64,000 bases of DNA from Verrucomicrobiaceae bacterium E54 (GCA_022548915.1 JAKZES010000010.1:1-64000), one strand, 5' to 3'. Numbered from the stretch's first letter, positions 9,143 through 18,635 are shown. Numbers and translations are program-made. Notes: generated by a model from the sequence alone, not told the origin.

Positions 9143-9546
9143 CTGGGTGGGTTCGGAGGCAGGCCGGAAGGATGGCCTTGCCGCCATCGCCTCGACGTGT
9201 GGGCCGAAATTCGTCGATCGAGACGAAGGCATCAAATCCCTTCATGCCTGAAGCCTGATACCAAAAATAGGGTAGCGATCAGAATGGATCGTCCTTCAAG
9301 CCCATCGCATTCTTCCCTCCAGCGCATCGGAGTCGGTGCTCCGTGAAATATCGGCATGCAAGCACACGTTCGTCCAAGTATCGAGACGCTCATGAGGACG
9401 AACCGCTGGGATGGGATCAGGCAGAATGCGTCCGCTTGTCATCGGCGGGATGCCCCCGACGCCGATGTCCTGTGCTCCGGCCCGCGGCGTTCCTCATTCA
9501 CCATTTGAGGCGTGCCTGTCGCGGCCTCGTCACCAGGGAAATTGCT
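9143..9546. other. Divergent intergenic region
   Basis: About 400 bp between the leftward giant protein and the rightward isomerase-like gene. It holds the leftward copy of the shared upstream element at 9241-9274 and a plausible Shine-Dalgarno (AGGGA, 9535-9539) for the rightward gene. Open frames extending into it on both strands have no recognisable protein content. I see no RNA gene or terminator. Confidence 0.5.
9241..9274 (-). promoter_or_regulatory. Shared upstream element, copy K
   Basis: Read leftward: TACCCTATTTTTGGTATCAG, then GCTTC. This keeps the CCTA / TGG / CAG spacing of the recurring element. It lies about 100-130 bp upstream of the preferred ATG at 9142. If it is a promoter, its position supports that start over the upstream TTG at 9235. 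Confidence 0.45.
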
Positions 9547-10497
9547 TTGAACACTCCACTCATCAACCGGCGCGCGGCACTGAAGACCGGCCTGGCGGGC
9601 GCCTTTTCGTTGCCGGTCGCGGGCCGCGCTGCGGATGGGCCAACTCCAACACCCGAACGCACGCCGACCATCGGCATCGCCACCTTCGGCTTTCCGAAGT
9701 TCAGCAACGCGGAGCTGGCCCGGGAACTCGCGGATGCCGGGATCTCCACCATCCAGCTTTTCCTCAGCCAGACCGACAGCAACTTCTGGCGCTACAACGG
9801 GCGCAGCGACCTCTCCGGCCTGACCGCCGAACGCTGCCGGGAGATCGCGGAAACCTACCGCAATGCCGGGGTGGGCATCCACAGCCTCGGTGTTTACACC
9901 AACCTGATCCATCCGGACCCCGCCGAGCGCAAGGCGAACCTGGACTACTTCGAGGACATGATGGTCGTCGGGCGGCACATGGGCGTGCGAACTTTCATCA
10001 CCGAGGCGGGCCACCACCAGCCGGAGAAGCCGCAGGCGGTGGAGTATCATTTCCAGCAATCGGTCTGGGAGCAGATGGTGGCCACCGGGAAGGATCTGGC
10101 CGGGCTGGCCGAGCGCCACGACTCGGTGGTTCTGTTGGAGCCCTTTTTCCGGGGCTTTCTCACCAGCGCGAAACGAACTCGATTGTTCCTCGAGGCAGTC
10201 GGTTCACCGCGCCTCCGGGCGCTGCTCGATCCGGCGAACCTGCTCGAGGTAAACGACCTCGACGAGATGTTCGACCAGCTCGGCGACCACATCGACTGCC
10301 TGCATGCCAAGGACCGCAAGCTGCATGTCGATCGCGGCGTCCCGGCCGGTCAGGGTGATCTCGATTACGTCCGCTTCGCCCGGTTGGCTGCCGAGCGCAC
10401 CCCCGATGCGCCCTTCATCCTCGAATACGTGGGGGCGGAAAATTACCGCGCGGCCCGGGAACACCTGCGCGAAGCACTCCGTCGAGCGCGGGAATGA
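9547..10497 (+). CDS. Exported sugar phosphate isomerase/epimerase-like TIM barrel
   Basis: The chosen TTG start at 9547 has AGGGA seven bases upstream and yields 316 residues with a twin-arginine-like signal (INRRAALKTGLAG, then a hydrophobic core ending GRAA). The body is a xylose-isomerase-like TIM barrel: GIATFGFPKFSNAELARELA, GISTIQLFLSQ, LLEPFFRGF, LLDPANLLE, DCLHAKDRKL and ILEYVG. The Glu, Asp, His and Glu in the last four segments are where this superfamily binds its divalent metal. Exported members in PVC bacteria and Bacteroidetes often act on 3-keto-sugars or related intermediates, frequently near DUF1080 proteins; here a DUF1080 gene lies convergently 24 bp away. The exact reaction cannot be read from the sequence. 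Confidence 0.8.
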   Translation: MNTPLINRRAALKTGLAGAFSLPVAGRAADGPTPTPERTPTIGIATFGFPKFSNAELARELADAGISTIQLFLSQTDSNFWRYNGRSDLSGLTAERCREIAETYRNAGVGIHSLGVYTNLIHPDPAERKANLDYFEDMMVVGRHMGVRTFITEAGHHQPEKPQAVEYHFQQSVWEQMVATGKDLAGLAERHDSVVLLEPFFRGFLTSAKRTRLFLEAVGSPRLRALLDPANLLEVNDLDEMFDQLGDHIDCLHAKDRKLHVDRGVPAGQGDLDYVRFARLAAERTPDAPFILEYVGAENYRAAREHLREALRRARE

Positions 10498-10521
10498 TGC
10501 CAAAGACGAGCGAGAGCTGGC

Positions 10522-11259
10522 CTACTCGACACCGCCCTCCGCCATGATCCGTGCCGCTTCCCCGGCGCCGATGTCGCGGATGAATATGTTCCGCCAGGTG
10601 ATCTCCCCGCCGTGCGTCTGCAGTTGGATCGGGCCCTTGTCGGGCACGCGGCCCTTGCGGTTGAAGTAGTTCTCCATCCTGGCGTGATCCACGACCAGCT
10701 TCCCGTTGAGGAAGACGGTGACGTGCTCGCCCACCATGATGATCCGGAGGTGGTTCCACTCCCCGAAGGGCTTGTCGGCGAGCACCAGCGGGTCCTTTCC
10801 TGCCGCTCCCTTGCGGTTGTTCCAGAGGCCGCCGGAGCCTTTGTCGGCTCCGAGCTTGAACTTGGCCTTTTCGGTCGAGTCCCAGATCTGGACCTGGGGA
10901 ATCCCGCGCAGGTAGATTCCGCTGTCTGCCTTGGGAACCGTCTTGTAGTCCACGAGCAGCTCGAAGTCGGCATACAGCTTTTCGGTGGTGAGAAACAGTC
11001 CGTGTCCGTCGTTGTGGAGTTCGTCTCCCTGCGCCTTCCAATGCTTGTTGATGTCCTCGAGGCTGCCCTTCATCTTTGCGGCCAGCTCCTCGGGTGGCAG
11101 CGCGAGATACTTCTCCGGGTTTTCGGTGTTGGCGCCCCACCATCCGCTGAGGTCCTTGCCGTTGTAGAGGGCGGTGAAACCCTCGGGTGGCCGGACCTCG
11201 GCATGGAGCGAGGCGGCATGGACGCCAGCCATTGAGAGAATGACCAAAACCGGTCGCAT
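10522..11259 (-). CDS. Exported DUF1080 protein (3-keto-glycoside hydrolase/lyase-like)
   Basis: The ATG at 11259 gives 245 residues with a short signal peptide (MRPVLVILSMAGVHAASLHAE). Upstream TTG/ATG codons at 11310/11307 remain possible. The body matches the DUF1080 beta-sandwich: GFTALYNGKDLSGWWG at the start, then FELLVDYKTVPKADSGIYLR, EWNHLRIIMVGEHVTVFLNG and GPIQLQTHGGEITWRNIFIR at the end. DUF1080 is a concanavalin-like fold; characterised members cleave 3-keto-glycosides produced by an oxidoreductase. Together with the convergent TIM-barrel protein this suggests catabolism of an oxidised sugar. It is not in an operon: the rightward pseudopilin block begins about 215 bp away in the other direction. 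Confidence 0.88.
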   Translation of the reverse strand: MRPVLVILSMAGVHAASLHAEVRPPEGFTALYNGKDLSGWWGANTENPEKYLALPPEELAAKMKGSLEDINKHWKAQGDELHNDGHGLFLTTEKLYADFELLVDYKTVPKADSGIYLRGIPQVQIWDSTEKAKFKLGADKGSGGLWNNRKGAAGKDPLVLADKPFGEWNHLRIIMVGEHVTVFLNGKLVVDHARMENYFNRKGRVPDKGPIQLQTHGGEITWRNIFIRDIGAGEAARIMAEGGVE

Positions 11260-11388
11260 GCCGCGGAGGGTAATGGCCTCGAGAAAGAAGGCGACTCCAA
11301 TTGACATCAACTCGGGAGCGTCCCGGAAATGCCACTCGCCTGCGAGTCGGCTGGGAAGCCTGCAATCGAGGGTTGTAGAATGGATCCT

Positions 11389-11435
11389 TGTCCTAGAAAT
11401 GGTGTCAGATGCATTCTGTTTTTTTATCGGAGGCG
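11389..11435 (+). promoter_or_regulatory. Shared upstream element, copy I
   Basis: TGTCCTAGAAATGG, then TGTCAG, then ATGC: one of the best copies in the first half. It begins 87 bp before the ATG of the first pseudopilin-A gene. The downstream ATTGAG half is replaced here by a T-rich run (TTTTTTT). Confidence 0.6.
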
Positions 11436-11475
11436 AGGCCTCGGTGCGGTGTAATCAGGTTTCGTCATTTGGCCG

Positions 11476-14400
11476 ATGGAGTCCCTTTCCCGATCCCGTT
11501 TCGGACGCCACAGGGGTTTCAGCCTCGTGGTCACCGTGATGATGATGGTGCTGCTCTCGCTTCTGGCGGTGGGTCTGCTCAGTCTGGCGACGATTCGCCT
11601 CCGTGCCGGCGGCCAGGGCCTTGCGATGACAGAGGCCCGGGCCAATGCCCGGCTGGCCCTGGTGGTCGCGCTCGGTGAGTTGCAGAAACAGGCCGGGCCA
11701 GACCGGCGCATCACCGCCAACAGCGCGATCTTCGACTCGACTCCGGACACGCCTGAGGTGGACGGGCTTCGGACTTCCGGCCAGATACTCGGCGTGTGGG
11801 ACAGTTGGAGCAGTTGGCTCAATGGAGAGATGGAGCTGGAAGATGGGAGCCGTCTGGCAATCGGGGACACCTACAAGAAGGGGCGCGACGAGCGTCTCTT
11901 CCGTCGCTGGCTGATCTCGCACCCGGAGCCGGATGTCCTGAGCGAGATCGACGCGCCGTCCCGCGGGGGCTTCGGGTTTGATGGGGAAAACTCCGTGTTG
12001 CTGGTCGGCGAGGGCACGCTCGGCGCATCGCCGCCCACGGAGGAACGGGTGCGGGCGGGGCTGATCGAGGCCGGTGGGACGGGTGCGCTGGCCTGGTGGG
12101 TCGGGGCGGAGAACCAGAAGGCCTCGATCGCCAATCCGGCGGTCGAGCGGCGGTCGATCGAGCAGATCCGGACCGGCATCGGCTCGTTGTCGCATGCCGA
12201 CGCCCGTCCGCTGGAAGGCTTGGAGGCGCTGGCACCCGGGGAGGTATCGGCCCGGCGCTACGTTTCCCTGCCCACCGCCGAAGTGGCGGTCGTGGCGGCG
12301 GGCGGCAGTGCGAGTCCGCTACGGAAACGCTTCCATGCCCTCACCGCCTTCAGCCGTTCCCTGCCGATCGACGTGCGCGACGGCCGGCTGAAGACCGACC
12401 TCAACCTCCTCTTCGAGAACGACGAACTCCCGGAGGGCTATCGCATCGAAAGCGATCACGAGCCCGCCGTCCGGCCGACGAGCCGCGATCTCGCCGGCTA
12501 CTCGCCGAAGCTGCCGCAGCGCACCCTGTTTTCCTGGGGGCGGATGCATGCCTTCTACCGGATGTACCGTCCGCAGCCGAACCCGATCCCGAACCCGACG
12601 CTGGCGGGAATCTTCGAACCCTCGGTGCAGTATGACGGATCCGCGGCCTTCGTTTCGATGTTCCTGAACAAGAACAAGAGGCACGCAGTGGGGAGCTACA
12701 ACGACGCCGCCTATGCGCGGATGCCGGTGATTCTCAAGCACTATGCGAACATCGGCCTGCAGACCGAGAGAGTGTCGAGTTCGCCCGAGCGATTCGAGTA
12801 TTACATCACCTTCTCGCCGGTGACGGTACTGTGGAACCCGTACAACATCCGGCTCAGGTTGCCGAACGACTTTCTCGGGCAGACCACGCTCTTTTACAAG
12901 AACCTGGAGATGGAATATCGTGTGTGGCTCAACGGGCAGCCGATGAGTAACTGGGTCGAGTTCGACTATCGGTCTCCAAACAGCAACGAAAACAGGCTTG
13001 GCGGCGATCTTCAGACCCACTTCACATCGAACGGCACTTCCACCGGGCCGCCGATCATCTTTGAGCCCGGCGAGATGCTGTTCTTCTCCCATTCGGAGGA
13101 CAGTGCGGAGAAGTACAAGAATGCGAAGTTCCAGCTCGGTTATCAGCCGCAGAACTTCGACAAGCGCCGGCTCAAGGTTCCGGGCATGGAAAACCTCACC
13201 GGCCGGCCCCGCGTCGGAATCTCGCTGCGTTTCTCCAACGCCGTCAGCCACAATGCCAATCATGCTGGCTCGAACTCCGGCTCCTTTGCAGTGCGTTACA
13301 CGACGGTGAAGGGAACGAGAGGTCTACTCCAGGTGGTCGAGGGCTCGGGGGAGGTGACGGATGCCGACGCCCATATGCCGTCTTGGTTCGGCATCGACTG
13401 GTTCCTGCCTGATCAGGCCAACCAGGAAATCATCGCCGATGATCCCCAGAATGCCGCTCCCTTCCAGTATGGCGACAGCGAGCCGTATGCGATCGCGTCG
13501 GTGGGCATCACGGCCAAGACCGCCGCCCAGCCGTCCTATCCCGGCCATGTCGGGTGGGTGGGCGACTGGCGCTGCAAGAACTGGCTCAACGCCAGCCCTG
13601 CCTTCTTCGGCACGCAATTGCTCAACCCGACCGACCGCAACCGCGCGCAGTGTCCGTACTTCCTCCACTTCACCGAGCTGGACGGAGGCGTGGACCTGTC
13701 GGCGGTCACCCCCCACAGCGGCGTGAACGCCATTCTCGGTTCGGGGGTTGCCGGTGCCGAGCAGATCTCCTTCGCGCCCGTGATGGAAATCCCGACCCGG
13801 CCGATCACCAGTCTTGCCGGCTTTGCCGGATGTCGGCTGCTGCCGGGATGGTGGGACGAGTCGCCGCTCTCCCGCGAGTCTCCGGTGCGCAGCGACCTGA
13901 CGTGGATGGTGAAGCGCCTGTCCTACCACAGCGGCGTGCCCGGGGTGGGGATCGGCAACTCCTTCGCCCATCCGATGCTCGAGCCGGATGACATCTACAC
14001 CTATCACGACGTCTCGCGGGTCGACAACCGGAACTACTCCGAGGCGTTTTCCGACTACTGGGATCATCTGCTGCTGGCCAACGACGCGCTGTGGGACGGC
14101 CATTTCCTGTCCTCGGTGGCGACGCCGGTCGATGGTTCGCGTCCGCCCGAGGAGCGGCTTGAAGCGTTCTTCAAGCAGGGCGATCCGCTCGACGATGTGA
14201 GGCTCGAGCCGTGGCTGGGTGGCGAGGACCCCGACGTGGTCATCGAGGAAGTGCTCGGGGACGGCGGCTGGGACCGGCTGGCGGGCTACCTGATGATCAA
14301 TGGCGGCTTCAATGTGAACTCGACCTCCGTGGATGCCTGGAAAGCGCTCTTCTTCGGCCTGCTCGGCCGGCCATTTGTCTATCAGGAAGAGGATGGATCG

Positions 14401-15150
14401 ATCGGCACGATCACTCCGGACGAGGACGAGGCGGTGTTGAGCCGGTTCCATCTGCCGACGACACGGCAGGAGTGCAAAGACCCTCGCAACGGCGCTTTCG
14501 ACGGTACAACCGGCCTCAGCCGGTGGTCCGGCGTCCGCTATCTCGATCGCGACCAGCTCGCGCGTCTCGCCGAGGAATGCGTGCGCCAGGTGAAGCTGCG
14601 CGGTCCCTTCCTCAACATGTCGGATTTCGTCAACCGGCGGCTGAGCGACGACGAACTCGGTGTGCGTGGGGCCTTGCAGGCGGCGATCGACTACGACGAC
14701 GATTCTCCCGAGCCGGGGTCGATCAACCACGCCTTCAAGAGCCGGGAGGACATGATCCGGGATTCCGATGTCTCGGGGCTGGGATACGCCTTTCCCGAGG
14801 CAGCAACCGGCTCCCGCTTCACGGGCATTCCCGGCTATGTTGTCCAGTCCGACCTGCTGCAGGCGCTGGGCAACTCGCTCACCGTGCGCGACGACACCTT
14901 TCGCATCCGTGGCTATGGCGAGAGCCGTGACCGCTCGGGCAAGGTGCTGGCCCGCGCCTGGTGCGAGGCGATCGTGCAGCGCGGGCCCGCCTATGTCGAT
15001 CCGGCGGACGAGCGTGACGTCCCATCCGTGGTCCGTGACGAGAATGGAGATGAAACGAATGCGGGCGGCACGCTTGCAGCCACCAACCTGCGTTTCGGTC
15101 GGCGTTTCGAAATTGTCGGCTTCCGCTGGCTGAGCCCCGAGGAAATATGA
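11476..15150 (+). CDS. Giant pseudopilin-like protein, Verru_Chthon cassette A type (copy 1)
   Basis: A 1224-residue protein with a prepilin leader: MESLSRSRFGRHRG, then FSLVVTVMMMVLL, so cleavage is expected after Gly14 and the helix spans about 15-36. The mature +5 residue is Val, not the usual Glu, as in tip-type pseudopilins (GspK/PilX). ARANARLALVVALGELQKQA follows the helix. The ectodomain exceeds 1100 residues and near the end has GPFLNMSDFVNRRL, similar in position to the helical domain of GspK-like proteins, and the family hallmark FNVNSTSVDAWKA. This matches the family named 'Verru_Chthon cassette protein A' (TIGR02600 as I recall), whose function is unknown. The usual B, C and D partners are absent; instead a small exported gene overlaps by 4 bp. 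It is paralogous to the gene at 24875. Confidence 0.85.
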   Translation: MESLSRSRFGRHRGFSLVVTVMMMVLLSLLAVGLLSLATIRLRAGGQGLAMTEARANARLALVVALGELQKQAGPDRRITANSAIFDSTPDTPEVDGLRTSGQILGVWDSWSSWLNGEMELEDGSRLAIGDTYKKGRDERLFRRWLISHPEPDVLSEIDAPSRGGFGFDGENSVLLVGEGTLGASPPTEERVRAGLIEAGGTGALAWWVGAENQKASIANPAVERRSIEQIRTGIGSLSHADARPLEGLEALAPGEVSARRYVSLPTAEVAVVAAGGSASPLRKRFHALTAFSRSLPIDVRDGRLKTDLNLLFENDELPEGYRIESDHEPAVRPTSRDLAGYSPKLPQRTLFSWGRMHAFYRMYRPQPNPIPNPTLAGIFEPSVQYDGSAAFVSMFLNKNKRHAVGSYNDAAYARMPVILKHYANIGLQTERVSSSPERFEYYITFSPVTVLWNPYNIRLRLPNDFLGQTTLFYKNLEMEYRVWLNGQPMSNWVEFDYRSPNSNENRLGGDLQTHFTSNGTSTGPPIIFEPGEMLFFSHSEDSAEKYKNAKFQLGYQPQNFDKRRLKVPGMENLTGRPRVGISLRFSNAVSHNANHAGSNSGSFAVRYTTVKGTRGLLQVVEGSGEVTDADAHMPSWFGIDWFLPDQANQEIIADDPQNAAPFQYGDSEPYAIASVGITAKTAAQPSYPGHVGWVGDWRCKNWLNASPAFFGTQLLNPTDRNRAQCPYFLHFTELDGGVDLSAVTPHSGVNAILGSGVAGAEQISFAPVMEIPTRPITSLAGFAGCRLLPGWWDESPLSRESPVRSDLTWMVKRLSYHSGVPGVGIGNSFAHPMLEPDDIYTYHDVSRVDNRNYSEAFSDYWDHLLLANDALWDGHFLSSVATPVDGSRPPEERLEAFFKQGDPLDDVRLEPWLGGEDPDVVIEEVLGDGGWDRLAGYLMINGGFNVNSTSVDAWKALFFGLLGRPFVYQEEDGSIGTITPDEDEAVLSRFHLPTTRQECKDPRNGAFDGTTGLSRWSGVRYLDRDQLARLAEECVRQVKLRGPFLNMSDFVNRRLSDDELGVRGALQAAIDYDDDSPEPGSINHAFKSREDMIRDSDVSGLGYAFPEAATGSRFTGIPGYVVQSDLLQALGNSLTVRDDTFRIRGYGESRDRSGKVLARAWCEAIVQRGPAYVDPADERDVPSVVRDENGDETNAGGTLAATNLRFGRRFEIVGFRWLSPEEI

Positions 15151-15869
15151 TGCCGATGATGTTCCGGGTTCCACTCAAGACGGCGCTCGCCGCAGTTATC
15201 CTAACAGGCTCCGCTGCGTTGGTCGCGCAGGAGGCCGGAGAATCGCCGGCCAGCGGAATTCGCTTCGTCTGCACCGACCTGCCCGCCGGAAGTCCACCCT
15301 CGCTCGACCTGTTGCTCGATCCCGAGTCCGGGGAAAGCGTCGAGGTTCCGCTGCTGAGGCGGGCGCCCGGCGACTATCGGCCCTTGCCGAAGGGCGCGGT
15401 CATCCGGCTCGGGCACCAGCCGGCCGATCCCGCGGACGCCTTTGTCACGATGGCCCTGGGCGGGAAACCCGCCGACGCCCGCCGCCTGCTGGCGATCCTG
15501 GTGCCGAAGCTCGATCGGGAAGAGGCTTCGTATCCCTTCAGCATGCAGGTGATCGACGAAGAGCGGTTCAGGCCCGGCGATTTCCTGTTTATCAACCTAA
15601 CGCCTTTCGAGTTCGCGGTCAGCTTCGACGGCAAACGCTTCGGGATCAGGAAGGGAGCCGTTAACCTTCACGACCCCGAGGATCTCGACGAGCCGCGCAA
15701 CTCGCCGGTGATGATCACATTCCGACCGGCTGGGACCAAGGAACGCTGGCAGGTGCTGGCTCGCACCACGTGGCGCCTGCGTCCGACCCGCAAGGAGGTG
15801 TGCGTGTTCCACTGGGACGAACGGCAGGGCCGCCCGGCACTTCGCGGCCTCACCATTTCCGCCCCCTGA
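15147..15869 (+). CDS. Small exported partner of cassette A (copy 1)
   Basis: A 240-residue protein whose ATG overlaps the stop of the pseudopilin gene (ATGA), a sign of translational coupling. Residues 1-28 form a signal peptide ending ALVAQE. The rest is mostly beta, with no family I can name. A central FRPGDFLFINLTPFEFAVSF segment aligns with FRPGDNYLFNRTG in the equivalent protein at 28252, and both follow with a short strand ending in KPGA or KGA, so the two are distant paralogues. Both sit directly behind a pseudopilin-A gene, so A plus this protein behave as a two-gene unit. A periplasmic partner or assembly factor for the pseudopilin is a reasonable guess only. Confidence 0.75.
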   Translation: MMPMMFRVPLKTALAAVILTGSAALVAQEAGESPASGIRFVCTDLPAGSPPSLDLLLDPESGESVEVPLLRRAPGDYRPLPKGAVIRLGHQPADPADAFVTMALGGKPADARRLLAILVPKLDREEASYPFSMQVIDEERFRPGDFLFINLTPFEFAVSFDGKRFGIRKGAVNLHDPEDLDEPRNSPVMITFRPAGTKERWQVLARTTWRLRPTRKEVCVFHWDERQGRPALRGLTISAP

Positions 15870-15894
15870 GCTCTTGAAATCCGAACTGACAACG

Positions 15895-16899
15895 ATGGTT
15901 ACAGCAAACACAGGTGAAGCCGTAAGACCGGATCGAATCACCAATCTGGTCCCGAGGATCCGCGAGCGGGTCGGGGAAACGGTGGTGGGGCAGGAGGAAA
16001 CGGTGGAGCGCACGTTGATCGCCCTCTTCACCGGCGGACACCTGCTGCTGCAGGGCATGCCGGGCCTCGCCAAGACGCTGCTGGTGAACACGATGGCGTC
16101 GGCGATCGATCTCAAGTTCGGACGGGTGCAGTTCACGATCGACATGCTGCCGAGCGACATCATCGGCTCGGAGATCCTCGACCAGAAGACGAGCGAGTTC
16201 CGCACGGTCAAGGGTCCGGTCTTCACCAACCTGCTGCTGGCCGATGAGATCAACCGGGCCGCGCCGAAGGTGCAGGGTGCGTTGCTCGAGGCGATGCAGG
16301 AACGCAAGGTCACGATCGGGGGCGTGACGCATCCGCTGCCGGCGCCGTTCCTGGTGATCGCGACGCAGAACCCGGTCGAGCAGTCGGGGACCTTCGAGTT
16401 GCCCGAGGCGCAGCTCGACCGCTTCATGATGTGCCACCGCCTCGACTATCCTCCGGCCGCGGACGAGGAGGACATCATCCGCCGGCAGCTCGGCATGAAG
16501 CTCAAGCGGCAGGGCGAGGGAGCCGTTCCCGAGTCCGCCTTCGACCGTCTTGAGGGCCGGGAGCCGGTGGCGAGGCTTGCGGACCTGGTGGAGGTGATGG
16601 GATTCGTCCAGCAGGTCCATGTCAGCGAGGTGATCACCAGGCACGTGGTGGAGCTCATCGGGCGGACGCGTTCTCATGAATGGATCGAACTCGGGTGCTC
16701 GCCGCGTGCGGGACTGGCGATGGTGACGGCGGCGCGGGCCCGGGCCTTCATTCACGACCGTGACTACGTGGTGCCGGATGACATTTTCGCCCTGGCCGGG
16801 GATGTGATCCTCCACCGCATTCGTTTGACTTACGAAGCGCTTGCCGAGGGGCACGAGGCCGGCCGGGTGCTCGAGGAGATTCTGGCCGAGCTGGGCTGA
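15895..16899 (+). CDS. MoxR-family AAA+ ATPase
   Basis: A 334-residue cytoplasmic ATPase. Walker A is GMPGLAKT at about residues 54-61; Walker B is LLLADEIN with Asp117-Glu118. ATQNPVEQSGTFELPEAQLDRF is the sensor-1/arginine-finger region typical of MoxR. The C-terminal lid has GCSPRAGLAMVTAARARAF. MoxR ATPases act as chaperones that remodel or activate proteins carrying VWA domains, and genes for such proteins follow here directly. The ATG at 15895 is preferred; an in-frame TTG at 15874 would add seven residues. Its stop overlaps the next start by one base (TGATG). Confidence 0.95.
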   Translation: MVTANTGEAVRPDRITNLVPRIRERVGETVVGQEETVERTLIALFTGGHLLLQGMPGLAKTLLVNTMASAIDLKFGRVQFTIDMLPSDIIGSEILDQKTSEFRTVKGPVFTNLLLADEINRAAPKVQGALLEAMQERKVTIGGVTHPLPAPFLVIATQNPVEQSGTFELPEAQLDRFMMCHRLDYPPAADEEDIIRRQLGMKLKRQGEGAVPESAFDRLEGREPVARLADLVEVMGFVQQVHVSEVITRHVVELIGRTRSHEWIELGCSPRAGLAMVTAARARAFIHDRDYVVPDDIFALAGDVILHRIRLTYEALAEGHEAGRVLEEILAELG

Positions 16900-17771
16900 T
16901 GGCGATGCGTTACCGGCTTGCCAACGCCCACGACCGCCTCAACCAGCGGCAGTTCACCATCGCGGTGCGGCGGCTGGCGACGTCTTTGGGCTACGGTTCG
17001 GACCGCTCGCGGTTTCTCGGTTCGGGAATGGACTACGTGCAGAGCCGTCCCTACGTCCCGGGGGATCCGGTCAAGCAGATCGACTGGCGGGTTTCCGGGC
17101 GCACCGGCAAGCCCCACGTGAAGGAGTATGAGGCGACCAAGATGACCCCGGTTTATCTGTTGGTCGATACTTCGGCCTCCATGTGCGTGAGCTCGATGCC
17201 GGTCAGCAAGTACGCCTGGGCGGTGCAGATCGCGACCGCGCTGGCCCTGGTGGCGCTGGATCGCATGAGCCCGGTGGGCGTGCTCGCCTGCGGGGAGCGG
17301 GACCTGCACATCAAGCCGACCTTGTCGAGTGGGCTGGTGATGCAGTGGTCGTATCATCTGCGGCACTTCGACTTCCATGAACGGACCTCGCTCGGCGTGG
17401 CCTTGCGGGAATTGACCGCCTCGCTCAAGTCGCGCTGCCTGATCCTGGCGCTCAGTGACCTGCACGATCCCGAGGCGGTCGCCGCCCTCAAGCTGGCCGC
17501 CCAGGAGCACGATGTGGCGGCGCTGCAACTGCAGGATCCCGCCGAAAGGGGCGTGCGGGGCGGGGGATTCTTCCGCGCCCGCGAGGCGGAAACGGGTGAA
17601 GCCTTCGTGGCGCATGGCTCCCACACCTGGTTCGACGATCACGACCGCATGGCCCACGAACTGCACCGGGCGGCGGTGGATCATGTTCTGTTGAAAACCG
17701 AAACCTCCTTCGTGCCCAAGTTGGTCCATTTTCTCGCGCGGAGGAACAGGCTCGGAAGGGGGGCGAGGTGA
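16899..17771 (+). CDS. DUF58 domain protein (VWA-like), MoxR partner
   Basis: A 290-residue protein with the DUF58 signature YVQSRPYVPGDPVKQIDWRV at about residues 46-65, followed by VDTSASM (residues 89-95), a VWA-type metal-binding DxSxS motif. There are no membrane segments and no signal peptide, so it is probably cytoplasmic or peripherally membrane-bound. DUF58 proteins almost always follow moxR, as here, and are thought to be MoxR clients in Bat/aerotolerance-type systems. The start overlaps the moxR stop, and its own stop overlaps the next start by 4 bp. Confidence 0.93.
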   Translation: MAMRYRLANAHDRLNQRQFTIAVRRLATSLGYGSDRSRFLGSGMDYVQSRPYVPGDPVKQIDWRVSGRTGKPHVKEYEATKMTPVYLLVDTSASMCVSSMPVSKYAWAVQIATALALVALDRMSPVGVLACGERDLHIKPTLSSGLVMQWSYHLRHFDFHERTSLGVALRELTASLKSRCLILALSDLHDPEAVAALKLAAQEHDVAALQLQDPAERGVRGGGFFRAREAETGEAFVAHGSHTWFDDHDRMAHELHRAAVDHVLLKTETSFVPKLVHFLARRNRLGRGAR

Positions 17772-18625
17772 GAGGTGATCTCGGGGCCTGCACCGTGTCG
17801 GCGCTGCTTCTGATAGCGACTCTCTGTCATGCCGGGGAGGCTACGGTCGATGAGCGGAGGGCGCCTAGCCGGGCGATCGGGCTGGAGGCGACGTGGGAGG
17901 TCGAGCTCGACGGATCGCTTCTCGAAGTCGTCGGCTACTCCTCGCGTGCGCCGGTGGAACTGCGCATCGAGGACGCCACGCCTGCCGATGGCGGCTACCG
18001 GTATCGGCTGGCCTACACCGTGCTCGAGCCGGGAAGGCACAACCTGGCGGCGCTGCTGGAGTGCCGGGACGGATCCCCCACGGATGATCTTCCGGCGCTG
18101 GTGGTCGAGGTCGATTCGCTCCTGCCGGGCGACGGGATCATCGGCGTCCAGTCGGTGAGGATCGGCGAGGAAGTGAGGATCGGCGGCTACACTCGAATGA
18201 TGGTGCTGCTTGCCATCGGCTGGCTGGTCGGACTGGCCTTGCTGATCTTGTTAGGAAGAAGACGGGTCCCGAAACCCGCGGTCGTCGTCGAGGCATCGCA
18301 GCCCACCGTCGCCGACCTTCTGCAGCCGCTGGTGTTGCGCGCTGCCGAAGGATCCCTCGACCGGAATGGCCAAGCCCGGCTGGAGCGCCTGTTCATCGCC
18401 TTCTGGAGGGAGAAGCTCGGCCTGGGCGACGCTTCGATGGCGAGGGTCATGGATCGCCTCCGCGAGCACGAGGTGGCCGGCGAACTGATGAAGCATCTGA
18501 CCGAGTGGTTTCACCACCCCTCGCAGTCGCCGGCGATCGAGGTGCCGGCCCTGATGGAGCCCTACCGGGAGATCGCGGCCTTGCAAGTCGAAGGTCGCGC
18601 GACTGCGGAGGCTGAGAACCACTGA
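17768..18625 (+). CDS. Single-span membrane protein of the MoxR/VWA operon (DUF4381-like)
   Basis: A 285-residue protein starting at GTG overlapping the DUF58 stop. Residues 1-22 form a signal peptide, followed by an extracytoplasmic beta domain of about 120 residues, one membrane helix at about 143-162 (MMVLLAIGWLVGLALLILLG), then a helical cytoplasmic tail of about 120 residues (LFIAFWREKLGLGDASMARV). This layout and position match the DUF4381-type membrane proteins that sit between DUF58 and VWA genes in Bat-like operons. Sequence similarity to that family is only suggestive. Its likely role is a membrane scaffold joining MoxR/DUF58 to the VWA proteins. Confidence 0.8.
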   Translation: MRGDLGACTVSALLLIATLCHAGEATVDERRAPSRAIGLEATWEVELDGSLLEVVGYSSRAPVELRIEDATPADGGYRYRLAYTVLEPGRHNLAALLECRDGSPTDDLPALVVEVDSLLPGDGIIGVQSVRIGEEVRIGGYTRMMVLLAIGWLVGLALLILLGRRRVPKPAVVVEASQPTVADLLQPLVLRAAEGSLDRNGQARLERLFIAFWREKLGLGDASMARVMDRLREHEVAGELMKHLTEWFHHPSQSPAIEVPALMEPYREIAALQVEGRATAEAENH

Positions 18626-18635
18626 TCACCCGGGC

